Position numbers and translations under genes: made by a program. From contig NC_061479.1 of the NCBI RefSeq assembly GCF_022581195.2, positions 992,001 through 1,056,000 on the forward strand: a DNA stretch of 64,000 nt. The letters are read 5' to 3'. Numbering within the stretch: position 1 is the first letter of the stretch; every line of letters begins with the position of its first letter. This document shows, piece by piece, positions 1-11,100 of this stretch. The notes below the pieces were generated by a model, which was not told the origin of the DNA, did no database searches, and worked only from the letters and a program-made list of their open reading frames with translations. This DNA comes from Helicoverpa zea (Eukaryota > Arthropoda > Insecta > Lepidoptera > Noctuidae).

Positions 1-308
1 AAAATTAGGAGAATCGGGCCCCAGTGTTCTGCATAGAGCGATTGCCTATCTGAACTTTTCAACCCAGTTACTTGGCAACCCAATACCCCTTGGTTAGACT
101 GGTTATCAGATCTTCTGGCTTCTGACTACCCGTAACGTCTACCAAAAATGTAGAAATGAGACACTAAGGGAAGAACTCGTCATGACGTTGATAGACATTC
201 GTCGTAGTTTCAACCAGTGTACCAAGGAAACTTCTCTTCAATTCATTACACCCGAATAAAAAATCTTTTTTTCAACATTCGTAAGGACTGACACTGTTAG
301 CACGGTTG
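1..308. repeat. 308-bp copy identical to 1939-2246
   Basis: Positions 1-308 equal 1939-2246 base for base by eye, starting inside the right end of a GGGGCCC-TIR element and running through a SINE fragment. The copies diverge immediately after (GTAAATAT versus GCAAAAAT). This implies a duplication with a 1938-bp offset whose left end lies outside the window. Confidence 0.9.
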
Positions 309-800
309 TAAATATATATTATTTTCACTACTTAGTATTTGGTGGCCGTTAAAATTTGAAATTTTATATAAATTTTAATAAATAATAAAAATTCTTTCTC
401 TTTTAGGCAGCTACACTGTCCCGGGGTGGCAAAGGCAAAATGAATTTAATTTTATCCGTGTATCGGAAGTACTTTCCACGGGATGCAGGTGAAACCGTAG
501 AGGACAGCTAGTTTCAAATATACCTACTTACCTACCTAAATTTTTTGAGTTTTGTGGTATATTTACTTTTCGGTTATTTTTCTTACATCATCATGTTAGT
601 CATAGGATGGTGCCGATGATGATGACATTTGTCTGAAGATGGACACATAGAAGACGTGGCGGTTATTCACATTAGGTATTATAAAGAAATAATAAAGACT
701 GCGGGCTAATTTCAATAATTCTTTTCAGCAAGAGTTTCTCTTTTTGAACGCGCTTATATCTGTATCTACTGGAGCTATTTGAAGAAACATCATTGAACAT
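309..800. other. no gene seen
   Basis: AT-rich DNA. A small piece near 412-500 (CCGTGTATCGG...GGGATGCAGGTGAAACCG) belongs to the CCCGCGGTTTCACCC repeat class. Nothing else stands out. Confidence 0.6.
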
Positions 801-802
801 GT

Positions 803-1000
803 TTGGCAGTCGTTACGGCTAGTCAGAAGCCAGTAAGTCTGACACCAGTCTAACCAAGGGGTATTGGTTTGCCTGGGTAACTGGGTTGAGGAGTTCAGAT
901 AGGGCAGTCGCTTCTTGTGATACACGCTGGTACTCAGCTGCATCCGGTTAGACTGGAAGCCGACCCCAACATAGTTGGGAAAAAGGCTCGGAGGGATGGA
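803..1000 (+). mobile_element. SINE family 1, 3' part
   Basis: Body of the main tRNA-derived SINE of this window (GGCAGTCGTTACGG...GACTGGAAGCCGACCCCAAC...AGTTGGGAAAAAGGCTCGGAGG). The tRNA-like head is missing. Confidence 0.85.
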
Positions 1001-1573
1001 TCTATTTGAAGAAGTATTTCAGTATGAGATAGCCAATTAACTGACTTTTATGAAGGCTACAGGCTATTTTTTGCGGGTGCGTGAAGAAGTTAGTAGTGAG
1101 TGTCACAGATTACTAAAAAGTCCAGTAGCTATCTACATAGTATGGAATATTATTTTGTCTGCTACACCGCGACTAACACGCTCAACATTTGTAGTTATAA
1201 AGAAACTTTTAACCGACCTTTCTTCTTAAAACTCGGTTAAACGTCCACTCCAATACCCAGTGACCACCAAGATAGCGACGAACGTCCATCTTGATTGACG
1301 CATTTTTAATTACAAAGTTTTTTCGCGCCCTCGCCTGCCATTGGTCGAAACCAACGTTGACAAGCATGCGGTTTTTACTCGCTACCAACCAAATATATTC
1401 TAAGAAATAAATTTAATTTCGAAATGGACCACTTTTGGGTCCTTCGCTAATTGCTGGTGAAATTATTTGCATAGTTTTCGTGAGGGCTAGGCGGAGGTTT
1501 GGGATTCATTGTAAATTGCCTTTGCCTAAGTATGATGGGGTGGGATTCCAGTCTAACCGTGGGTGTGAAACCA

Positions 1574-1960
1574 AGGTGCCCGATTCTCCTAAGTTAATAA
1601 TGTCAAAATCGAATCGCAATATGATCGCAATAGCAGTTTTAACCATATCGGGCATTCTGCTACTAATAAAAGATCAATCGTATTCGATTGACATTTGATT
1701 GGTGTGCGATTGGTCTGCTATTTTGGTGATTTTGGTCAATACGGTAGTTTGCTGTACAATCATCTTGCAACCGTAAATCATTTGCAGACAAAATGATTCA
1801 TTATTGAATGACAGAAAAGGATAAAAACGTTTATTTCAAAGAAAAAATAGCGGAATGCCACATACGTTTCAATCGTAATCGAGTCGGGATTGGATATCAG
1901 TCGAATCGAGTCGAACGTGAATCGTATGTTGCTTAAGTAAAATTAGGAGAATCGGGCCCC
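1574..1960. mobile_element. MITE family D (CAGGGGCCCGATTCTCC TIRs)
   Basis: A roughly 385-bp non-coding element whose ends read GCCCGATTCTCCTAA and TTAGGAGAATCGGGCCCC. The interior is rich in AATCGTAATCGAGTC-like pieces. The left TIR lacks its first bases, next to a SINE fragment. Confidence 0.85.
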
Positions 1961-2246
1961 AGTGTTCTGCATAGAGCGATTGCCTATCTGAACTTTTCAA
2001 CCCAGTTACTTGGCAACCCAATACCCCTTGGTTAGACTGGTTATCAGATCTTCTGGCTTCTGACTACCCGTAACGTCTACCAAAAATGTAGAAATGAGAC
2101 ACTAAGGGAAGAACTCGTCATGACGTTGATAGACATTCGTCGTAGTTTCAACCAGTGTACCAAGGAAACTTCTCTTCAATTCATTACACCCGAATAAAAA
2201 ATCTTTTTTTCAACATTCGTAAGGACTGACACTGTTAGCACGGTTG
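1939..2246. repeat. second copy of the 308-bp duplication
   Basis: Identical to 1-308. Here the complete MITE lies directly to the left, so this is probably the parental arrangement. Confidence 0.9.
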
Positions 2247-2269
2247 CAAAAATTTGGTCCTATGGAGGA

Positions 2270-2390
2270 GAATCTTCTCCCTCCTGCCCTGTTCCCAATT
2301 TTACTTGGGGTCGGCGCAATATGTCATTCTCTTCCATTTTCCCCTGTCACTCGTCATACTGACACTCACTCCCTTCCTATTCATGTCATG
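2270..2390 (+). repeat. short repeat L (TTTACTTGGGGTCGGCGCA)
   Basis: A dispersed repeat with CCTGCCCTGTTCCCAATTTT, also seen at 14720, 37810 and 62235. Probably a SINE or LINE piece. No coding content. Confidence 0.7.
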
Positions 2391-2743
2391 GAGGAGAATC
2401 CCAGTCAGTGAATAATATAAGCTAAGAAGATTTTAATATTACCAAGCTACACTCATTCAAAACAAGGCAATTACAGTAAAAATTTATCGGTAACGACATC
2501 TATCTAGGGTTGTGTGGAACTTTCTGAAGATGCAGTGTAACTTGGGTGGAATAACTGTCATCATCGTTCACTAGGTGGCGCTACTCACTAAAATGAGCTA
2601 AATTTTAGCTTCTGCTCGTGGTTTTCTAGCAAGGGACCTACTCAGCGCACATGGTTAAGTCTATAAGTTATACTGATATTAAAGCTCTGCTACTGTTGAG
2701 TTTATTTCTACATTTTCATCATTGTATCAAAATCCATCGATCC

Positions 2744-3164
2744 TTAGGTGATTCTCACACTGCCCCGCATGATGCAGCGTAGCGCGTGGATGCGTGTTCT
2801 TCCATTGTTTGAAAGTATCTCCGTTTGTATGGAAAACGCGCACAGTCCAACACACTGAAAATGCATCCACGCGCGTTCGTGCGGATCACGCGCATACACG
2901 CGGAGAAACATGCACCCCCGCGCGTAGGTGCGGGGCGAGATGCAAGGTATGGCACACCGAATCCCGCAGTGTCGCGCGTGATGTGTGTGTTTGAAAATGG
3001 AACTCGATGAGAGCCGCCGTGCGTGAATCTACAAAACGCACCTACGCGCGTGAGTGCGCAAAAAACCCGCACGATGATGCAGATCTTCACTCCCGCAGGA
3101 ACGCGCGTAGGTGCGTCGACTCGCGCTACGCAGCATCATGCGGGGCAGTGTGAAGATCGCCTTA
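2744..3164. mobile_element. CpG-rich TIR element
   Basis: A roughly 420-bp element whose ends are about 40-bp inverted repeats (CACACTGCCCCGCATGATGC at the left, its complement with one mismatch at the right). The inside is dense in CGCGCGTAGGTGCG-like words, unlike the AT-rich surroundings. It produces several overlapping spurious ORFs and has no transposase. Confidence 0.85.
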
Positions 3165-3434
3165 GCGTGAAAGAGGAACAAAGAGACCCCTAACTTAACT
3201 TTAATAGGATTTTGTAATGATTGTTTAAATAAAACAAGAAACTTGCGTTTACATACAATATATTTACGGACACCAAAACCTTTATACAATATACATACTA
3301 GACAATTTACTTAGTTTAAGTCAACTGAAATACACAAATATCACTTTACAAGTTCCAACCAAGAAGCCATTCACAATGGCAATCCCGTTTTTACTTAAAA
3401 TTTCATTTAAAAAGAGATAACATATGTTTTCCTA

Positions 3435-3600
3435 GCCGATTGTCAGCCACGGCGGCTGTTCTCATATAAGGAGATCAGCCAGTTGCGCAGGACATATTAT
3501 AGTGCACGCACATTTGCTTGGACACAGGTGCACTCACTGTTCCTTCACTCTCATAGCGCGGTGGGACGACAATCCGTCATCTCTTTTTAAATGAAAAACA
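3435..3600 (-). mobile_element. SINE family 3 copy
   Basis: Reverse copy of the repeat with GTGTCCAAGCAAATGTGCG and CTATGAGAGTGAAGGAA, also at 34465, 37960, 41455, 43185 and 54185. Confidence 0.8.
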
Positions 3601-3764
3601 CAAAGCATGTTTATATATTTTCAATCAAATCAGACATACAAACTATTTGGTACATTCAACTTAAAAAAAATATATACAAAACAAAAATAAGTCCAGTACA
3701 GTCACAAGAAATAATATCTATACAAATATTATTCATTTTCAAGTGAATAGAAACTCAGATTATA

Positions 3765-3895
3765 AAGACTCGGTTGAACCATTTAACTATAACGATAACC
3801 AAACCATAACCAGCCGTATACTTGCCGCGCATTGGTCACATCGACAATTTGACAACTGAAAAAAGTTCGGTTAACGTTATAGTTAAATATCTATG
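3765..3895. mobile_element. MITE family E (125 bp)
   Basis: Ends CATTTAACTATAACGATAAC and GTTAACGTTATAGTTAAAT form TIRs around CAGCCGTATACTTGCCGCGC. Same family as 5560-5688 and 28955-29070. Confidence 0.85.
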
Positions 3896-4137
3896 AAAAA
3901 TATTAACAAAAAAATATAGTAATTTTGAAAATTATTTTAACAATAAAATGTAAAATAACAATGAAACAAATCTGTATAAATATTACTACCGTATCATTTA
4001 AAGTGACTACAATTCGATGTGAACACAACACGCTGGTTTAAAACCAATTCGCTATCAACTTCATGGAAAGAAATAAATACATAACTATAAGATTCCAGTA
4101 AACATAATTAAAAAACAATAATTTTATATTACAAATA

Positions 4138-4772
4138 AAGGTACGTTTTCAATGCTAGCTATCGACCGCACATGCCGCAATTGCATGAGGTCGGCCGCAG
4201 CTGCACTACAGGGGCCCGATTCTGCTAAGTTAATAATGTTGCTAGGTGCCGACCGCACATGCCGCGACTGCGTGAAGTCGGCCGCAGCTGCACTGACCCG
4301 ATTCTGCTAAGTTAATAATGTCAAAATTGAATCGCAATGGCAGTTTTGACCTTAGCGGGCATTCTGCTACTAATATAAGACCAATCGTATTCCAATGACA
4401 TTTCATTGGTTTGCGATTGGTCTGCCATTTGGTCTATACGGTAGTTGGCTCTACAATCTTATTGCAATCGTAAATCATTTGCAGACAATATGTATCATTA
4501 TTGAATCACAGAAAAGGATAAAAACGTTTATTTAAAAGAAAAATAGCGAAATGCCACATACGCTTCAATCGTAATTGAATCGTGATTGGATCTCAGTCGG
4601 ATGTGAATCGTATGTCGCTTAAGTAAAATTAGCAGAATCGAGCCCCTGGTTTGTATATATTAACATGAAACCGTTTTGGATCGAAGAGGCAGCAAATATT
4701 AATTGCTTTCATGCAGTCGCAGCATGTGCGGTTTTCAGTTGCAGTCGGCAACAAGTATTCAAAACGTACCTT
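4138..4772. mobile_element. outer TIR element carrying a nested MITE D
   Basis: The outer ends AAGGTACGTTTTCAATGC and ATTCAAAACGTACCTT form TIRs, followed inward by matching GACCGCACATGCCGC and GCAGCATGTGCGG blocks. MITE D is inserted inside. An approximately 80-bp segment spanning the junction is tandemly repeated. Confidence 0.75.
4207..4640. mobile_element. MITE family D, nested, left end duplicated
   Basis: Left TIR CAGGGGCCCGATTCTGCTAA, right end TTAGCAGAATCGAGCCCC. The left TIR plus flanking GACCGCACATGCCGC...GCAGCTGCACT occurs twice (about 4166-4250 and 4249-4321). Confidence 0.8.
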
Positions 4773-4892
4773 AAGACGTGATTAGTCTTTTAACAATTAA
4801 TTTATATGTATTTGTGTTTTTAACGTTTATTTTATCCAACATGCATAATAAAGAAGTGTCATTCAAGTACCGTGTATAGCAAGGCGCATTTT

Positions 4893-4985
4893 GACGCTCA
4901 ATAGCGGTATATAGTGGATTTCTATAAAATATCTATCGATTATATTCAGATAGGTTATAGAAATCCACCGATAGTCGGCCACAAA
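4893..4985. repeat. small foldback sequence
   Basis: GTGGATTTCTATAA and TTATAGAAATCCAC face each other across about 35 bp. A MITE-like remnant with no other content. Confidence 0.55.
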
Positions 4986-5559
4986 AGTCTATGAACCTAA
5001 TTTTAAATGAAAAAAAAAAAAACCGTGTTAATTTAGTTTTAAAATTATTTTATATCCAGGTTATTTTGTTCCGTTATACATAAAGAAGATACCGAAAAAT
5101 GTTCAACCTCCTCCTTTTCGGGAAGTCGGTTAAAAATTCCTTAAGACTTTAGTATCTAGATATTTTTCAATTTTAATAATAGGTAGGTACTGTTGATGTG
5201 TTCATAAACTTTAGTTATTGACTGTACCATAATATGAAATTAATTATGCCTAACAGAGGCAGTGTTTTGAACTAAAATAGTGCTCCAAATATATTCTTTT
5301 AATAGAAGTGGCCTCCTTCGACAATACATATAATTTAATAAATGATTTTATTATGCAATCAAGCATCAGGTTAAAATCCTGTTAGAGAGTGCGCCAAAAT
5401 TGGAAACTAATTTGAGTATTAAATAAAATCGATATTTCGGCCTTTTATAGGCAGGCTAGGCCAATTGCAAAACCATGGCATCGGTAAACTCACACAACTA
5501 TTTAGACAATTTTTTTATAATACATAAATGCTTGTAGATTTAAAAGTAATAAGATAGAG

Positions 5560-5688
5560 TTGCACCATTTAACTATAACGATAACTAAACCATAACCAGC
5601 CGTATACTTGCCGCGCATTAGTCACATCGGCGATTTGACAACTGAAAATGGTTCGGTTAACGTTATAGTTAAATGGTGCAACTCAAAA
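5560..5688. mobile_element. MITE family E, best copy
   Basis: GTTGCACCATTTAACTATAA at the left and its exact complement at the right enclose about 85 bp. The full unit is about 125 bp and is the clearest copy of the family. Confidence 0.88.
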
Positions 5689-5914
5689 AATATTTAGTAT
5701 TAAGAGGCCACGATTTCAAAAGGCAAGTTTTTGTAAATATAAAAAGAAAACTGCTAAATCAAAACTTTTTACAAATATACAATGTTTATATTTTAGGTAT
5801 ATATTATATATCATCTTATATACATTTTTTGTAGAAGGGTGTAATGTGGACCTACTGCTGCAAAAGATATTTCTATTTACAATTTCTTCATTGATGTGAA
5901 TTTTACTGTCAAAT

Positions 5915-6125
5915 ATGAATCGGCGCAGATATGTAGGAGCGCAGAGCAGAATATATATTTCACTGTCAAACTATTAGACTTTATCTTCATTGAAATAATA
6001 TAAAAAACAATTGAAAACTAAGCAGTCGCTTCTTGTAAAGCACTGGTACTCAGCTGCATCCGGTTAGACTGGATATTAGATATTCTGCTCTGCGACATAA
6101 TATCATATCTGCGCCGAAACATATT
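5915..6125. mobile_element. foldback element holding a SINE fragment
   Basis: ATCGGCGCAGATATG...CGCAGAGCAGAATAT at the left is answered by ATATTCTGCTCTGCGAC...CATATCTGCGCCGA at the right. Positions 6022-6076 are a SINE family 1 fragment, so the SINE piece sits inside an older inverted-repeat element. Confidence 0.7.
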
Positions 6126-6655
6126 TGTAGCAATTACAATACAACATAAGATTTGTGTGAAAATCAACCAAAAATACTTAACTTAACTTTTGTGAAGTGC
6201 AAAAACGGAGGCCCTTATGTAATATGTCTTATATTATTTATCTAAGTGTAATAGTACCATTAGGTTTATTTAGGTACTTTCTACAGATAGTCAGTCTCAT
6301 TTGTAATCAGGCACTTGACAACTAAAAATATTGGGTAGATTATTTTAATAGAACATACTATACTAATATTATTAAAAGGAAAAATTTGTTTGCTTGTGCA
6401 CTAAACTTTGAACAATTCTTTCACTGTTGGAAAGCTACACTATTACCAAGTAACATAGGCTATATTTTATCCCGGTACGGGCAGTAGTATCCACGGTAAA
6501 CCGCTTGTAAATTGTAACGCTGATTTTTTCGTTTAAACGTGCTAATTTCAAGAACCATTGGTTCAATATAGAACAATATTTCATTGTTTATAACGCACGC
6601 GGAAACGAAATATTTAAGTGCGTTGACCACTTAGGTCAACGCACTCGGGAGAATA

Positions 6656-6804
6656 TTCGAAAGAGTTGCCGCGGCCCTGGTTCATAAAAGGCCTACGACG
6701 GAACACGACGGTTTTTAGTCAGTAAGAGTCTGACACTCCCTCACCGCTGCTAACCCACAGCGGGAGGGGTCATTTGATGATTTTTGACGTTGTTAAAAAA
6801 AAAA
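6656..6804 (+). mobile_element. R1-type LINE 3' end (family B)
   Basis: Matches the terminal roughly 150 bp of the R1-type LINE at 27356-28081 (CCGCGGCCCTGG...CACAGCGGGAGGGGTCATTT) and ends in A(10). Confidence 0.85.
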
Positions 6805-7146
6805 GTATACCTGTCTCTGTTACACCCACGTAGTTATATTGCTTTCTAGCTCGCACATTGCGAATAGGGTCAACGTACGGAATTATTCCGTTACCGCGCG
6901 TGGTACAGATAGCCCATTTATTGAGCAGTATACTTTTAACCAGGTGCGCGAAGTAGCTACTTCGGGAAGAGAGTAAACTAATTCGTTGATAAATGCGATT
7001 GTTATATGTCTTGGTTTTAATTAGTCTTTGAAGAATAAAACATAATTTAAGCACTGAAAGCCTACCATAGCGAGGTATGCTAATAATACTTAAACTATTG
7101 AATTATATTAATATTTAAACCAAGACTTATTTTTAAATAATAATCA

Positions 7147-7152
7147 TTTATT
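7147..7152 (-). terminator. candidate poly(A) signal of PPP1R15
   Basis: AATAAA on the minus strand about 345 nt past the PPP1R15 stop, in AT-rich DNA. It is a plausible 3' end. Such hexamers are common by chance in this base composition. Confidence 0.35.
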
Positions 7153-7494
7153 TATCGTATCATAATATGACTAAGTCTTAAAAAAACAAGTATTATAAAT
7201 TATACAAAATACTTGTGTAACATTTTTTTTTATATTAAGATATTTTTTTAGAATAAAAAAGCACCAAATATCCCTTATATTATCACAAAATAATACATCC
7301 CCAGCTGCGTCTAAATTTTTGATCGCGAAAAACTCCAAAACTGCAGCACAGATTTTCATGTGGTTTTCACCAATAAACAGACCGATTTATGAGGAAGGTT
7401 TTTGTATGCAATATATGCTTTTAAAAGCCGGGATTTTTCATATAGTTCTACTTATAATCTACCCAATACCGTACAATTTTAAAATAAAATTATG

Positions 7495-8116
7495 TCAAGT
7501 GTCAATCGCCTGAGTGACATCTGTTTTCAAAATCAACAATTTATCATTTACCGGAATTATTTCAAGATTCTTCTTACAAAGCGACTTACTATCATTTTTA
7601 ATATTTTCTTCTGGCGTTTTAATATTATCAATGGTGTTTTCAGCTCCATCTAGCGGTGAATTTAGGCAACTATCATCAACTTTATCGACCGGAGATGTGA
7701 CACCAAGCTCTACTGACTTACTTTGCTTTGTAACTTCGTAGACAGTCCCTTGCTTCGCTCGCTCTTCTTGCTTGACGTCTTCAACAGTCCCTGGCTTCGC
7801 TCGCTCTTCTAGCGTGACGTCTTCAAGAGCCAGCTCCTGTCGTTTCGCTCGCTCATCCTGCGTGACATCTACAACAGCTAGCTCCTCTTGCTTCGCGCGC
7901 TCTTCTAGCTCCTCTTGCTTCGCGCGCTCTTCTAGCTCCTCTTGCTTCGCTCGCTCTTCCAACTCCTGTAGCTTAGCTCGCTCTTCTCGCTCTCGCTTCT
8001 CGGCGAGTTCCTCCCGCTTGAGGCGGTTCCACCACGGCATGAAACGCTGGAACATGATGCGGGAACGGTGTTGGGGTCGGAGCACCCAGGATACGGCCAC
8101 TTCCACGTCGGCGATT
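7495..8116 (-). CDS. PPP1R15: PPP1R15 last exon: core end plus charged repeat helix
   Basis: The acceptor CCAG|A completes an Arg codon, and the frame continues IADVEVAVSWVL, RPQHRSRIMFQRF and MPWWNRLKREEL. It then runs into repeats of nine residues built on EERAKQEEL (about residues 660-696), followed by looser copies (DERAKRQEL, EERAKPGTV, EERAKQGTV) to about residue 740. The composition (Glu, Arg, Lys, Gln) predicts a long, highly charged helix. The tail (about residues 746-822) is Asp/Asn/Ser-rich and looks disordered. The stop is TGA at 7497-7495. Confidence 0.88.
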
Positions 8117-11100
8117 CTGGAATTTTGGAGTTAAGAATTATTAAGGTGTTACGGAGTAACGTTTGAAAGGTGTGGCTTGTAACGTTGAGTGAAATTGAGG
8201 ACCTTGCGAGTAAAGGGACTACTAAATAGTTTTTTTTTATAATGGTATGAAAAAAATAATACTTCTTAATAAATGCGACTCAAAAATGGCAATGATACCT
8301 GATGAACTAAGAGGGGTGCTATTAGTTTAACCAATTTGTGTGTGTTGCCATCTCATCGGCTGAACCGATCGGGGTGCTGTTTTGTAGATGGAAGTTGGTG
8401 TTGGTGAATGCTTGTTTCATCAAAATCTGCTCAGCTATTTTAATTCAAGTTTTATTTTTTATTATTACTTCTAAGCCAGCTGATGACAAGTTTGGTGTCT
8501 ACATGCCCTCTAGCACCATTATGAATCTTACCTTCGCTTGAAGCGGTCCCGATCAAGAGCGTATCTCTCCCAATGACCGGCCCGAGCCTGGCGAGCTGCG
8601 AACGCCCAGACACGAAGCACGTGAACCTTCGGAGGTGCTGATGAGAACTGCACCTGGAAGAGAGGAAAGTGGAAGGTTAGAAATAGTTGCATATTATGTG
8701 TGATGTAATGTATGACTGTATGTAAAGAGGAAATATTTGATTGTATGTTTAATTCGCATTGGCTCCGGAACTGTTAGGATGCTACGCAGAGCACTGAGCA
8801 TGGGCTATGTTTTAACCGGCTATAGGAAGAAGTTTTCTCGGAAAAGGAAAATAGCTCGTAGAAAATATAACAAAATAGTTAGACAACCAAAAAAGGGGGA
8901 CATGACAGTAAATTATTTTTTCTAGAACATAAAATAAGGGTGGGTTAACTATAAAGATAACCTTCTTTCATCAAATCACAGATTTTACTAATTGTCGATT
9001 ATTTGAAAGCTGGATATGGTCTGGTTAATGCATAATTACTTGTTGTAAATAGAAGTGCTAAGATTTTAATTCGGCCGAAAGATACTAAGATACTCTTCAT
9101 GAAACTGAAGTTCAGTAAAAGCGTTCAGTAACTATGTCGGTCAGTATGTCAAGATTATTTAAACGTGTTCAAGTTTTAAACTTATAACGGAGCGTGCAAT
9201 ATGGACATATCTGTTGAAAAGGCGCCAATTACTCCACATCACATTTGTAACTTAGATTACTACAAAAAAAAAAAACTTATTTTGCTGTAACTTGGCCAGT
9301 TTGAATAAGCTGCAAGCAGTAGATTATTTACGAAAAATATTAATGTTGCTGACTTCGTACTCATCAAGATTCAAATTTTACACCAGGCTTTAAAATCCAG
9401 GTCGCAATTTTGAAGAATTTTTCTCATTGCATGTTAGTCATATTTTTAACTACATCCAAGACCAACAAAATGTTTACAAGCAAAGAAAACCTACTATTCC
9501 AGTCATCTATGCGTCAACCATTCATTTCTGGATGACGCTACATATCGAAGGAATTACGCTAATTTTGCGTCAGCAATCATGAATGTAATACTAAATATAA
9601 ACCACTGAGCGATCCCGTGGGAGTCAATAGATTATGTGGACGAAAACCTAATTTGGTAAAGTATGGGAAGCCCTGATAATAACTAAATGGGTTGAGAAAG
9701 TCATATAGGCAGTCGCTCCTTGTAAAACACTGGTACTTAGCTGCATCTTGTTAGACTGGAAGCCGACCCCAACATAGTTAGGAAAAGGTTCGGGAGATGA
9801 TGACTTATCAAATCAAATTCGTCTACTGTATATTTTTAACACGTACAGCAAATATCGCGAATAGCTAAACCACGTTTTTAGAGCGTTACGAAAAAACTGT
9901 TTGACCTCATAAATTACCATTGCCCTCAGATCTGCCTCCCACAAAAAATTGATAGTACAGTTACTCATTCATTTATTTAATTCTGTTTGTAAGATAGGTG
10001 ACGTCATACTTTTCCTAGGAGAAGAGAAATTATAAAATGACTCCCTCATACTGTGGGTGTATTTGAAGGGGGTGTCAGACTTCTTCGACCTTGTTATAAC
10101 CATGTTAGGATCGGCTTCCAATCTAACCGGGTTGCTGAGGACCAGTGTTACATGGAGCAACTGCTGATCTGAAGTACTCAAATCACTATCTGGGCAATAC
10201 AACAATTTGTAAGGCTATTCTTTCGTCTAGACTTTCTTGCGTCTGGCTACCCTTAATATTATCACATGACAGCCGGGATCCACCAATTTAACGTGCCTTC
10301 CGACACACGAAAGACGGTTTAGGATAAACTTTAGAACAATCTCACAGCCACATCAAATCATCAGCACCCAATATTTACAACAAACAAATGACGTCACAAG
10401 TCCGAGATGACGACGCATCATGACATGGTATTGCGCGTGAGTCATCATGGCGACATCGTGGACTAAGTTGGTGAAGCCAGTGTAATTTCAGGGGAAAACC
10501 TTTGGGTTTTGAAGACTATTTATGTACTGTCCATGGAATAGTTGAAGTGAGGAAGATATGATGCCACAAGGGATGATTTTGTAACATGAAACTTTTGGGT
10601 TAAGTGAATGAGAAATGTGATTGAGAATTATGCCCTTTCGTAATTTTGAATGCTGAATATAAGGAGAGATATGAAGAAACATAATTGTATTTTAATACCT
10701 ATAATTGTTCTGCCGGGGCTGCTGGTTGTTCGAAAGAGATACCGCGGCCCTGGCACATAAAAGGCAGTAAGAGTCTGACACTCCCTCGCCGCTGCTAACC
10801 CACAGCGGAAGCGGTCATTTGATGATTTTTGACGTCGTTAAAAAAAAAAAAAAGATGAGAGATTTCGGTCTACGGGACCACTTTTTCAGTCATGGTCCTG
10901 TTGTCTGAATTGATGATGATGATGGTATAAGAAAAAGAAATATAGATCCTTACACACAGCTGTCTTTGTCACATTATAAAAACGTGTTCAAATCATACGA
11001 TTTACAAGTAGTTATATTAATGACAAGGTCGGGCGGGAGGCAATAGAACTGGTTATTTGCCATTTTGATATTTAAATCGATACAATTTAAATAATGATTG

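Noticed and set aside
2755..3289. Overlapping ORFs of 61-111 codons
   Set aside because: Fall within a CpG-rich TIR element; open because few stop codons occur in CG-rich words.
7772..8134. 120-codon plus-strand ORF rich in Ser, Cys, Ala and Arg
   Set aside because: Created by reading the 27-nt charged repeats of PPP1R15 exon 3 on the opposite strand.
8737..8925. 62-codon Arg/Lys-rich plus-strand ORF
   Set aside because: Located in PPP1R15 intron 1, low complexity, no neighbour signals.
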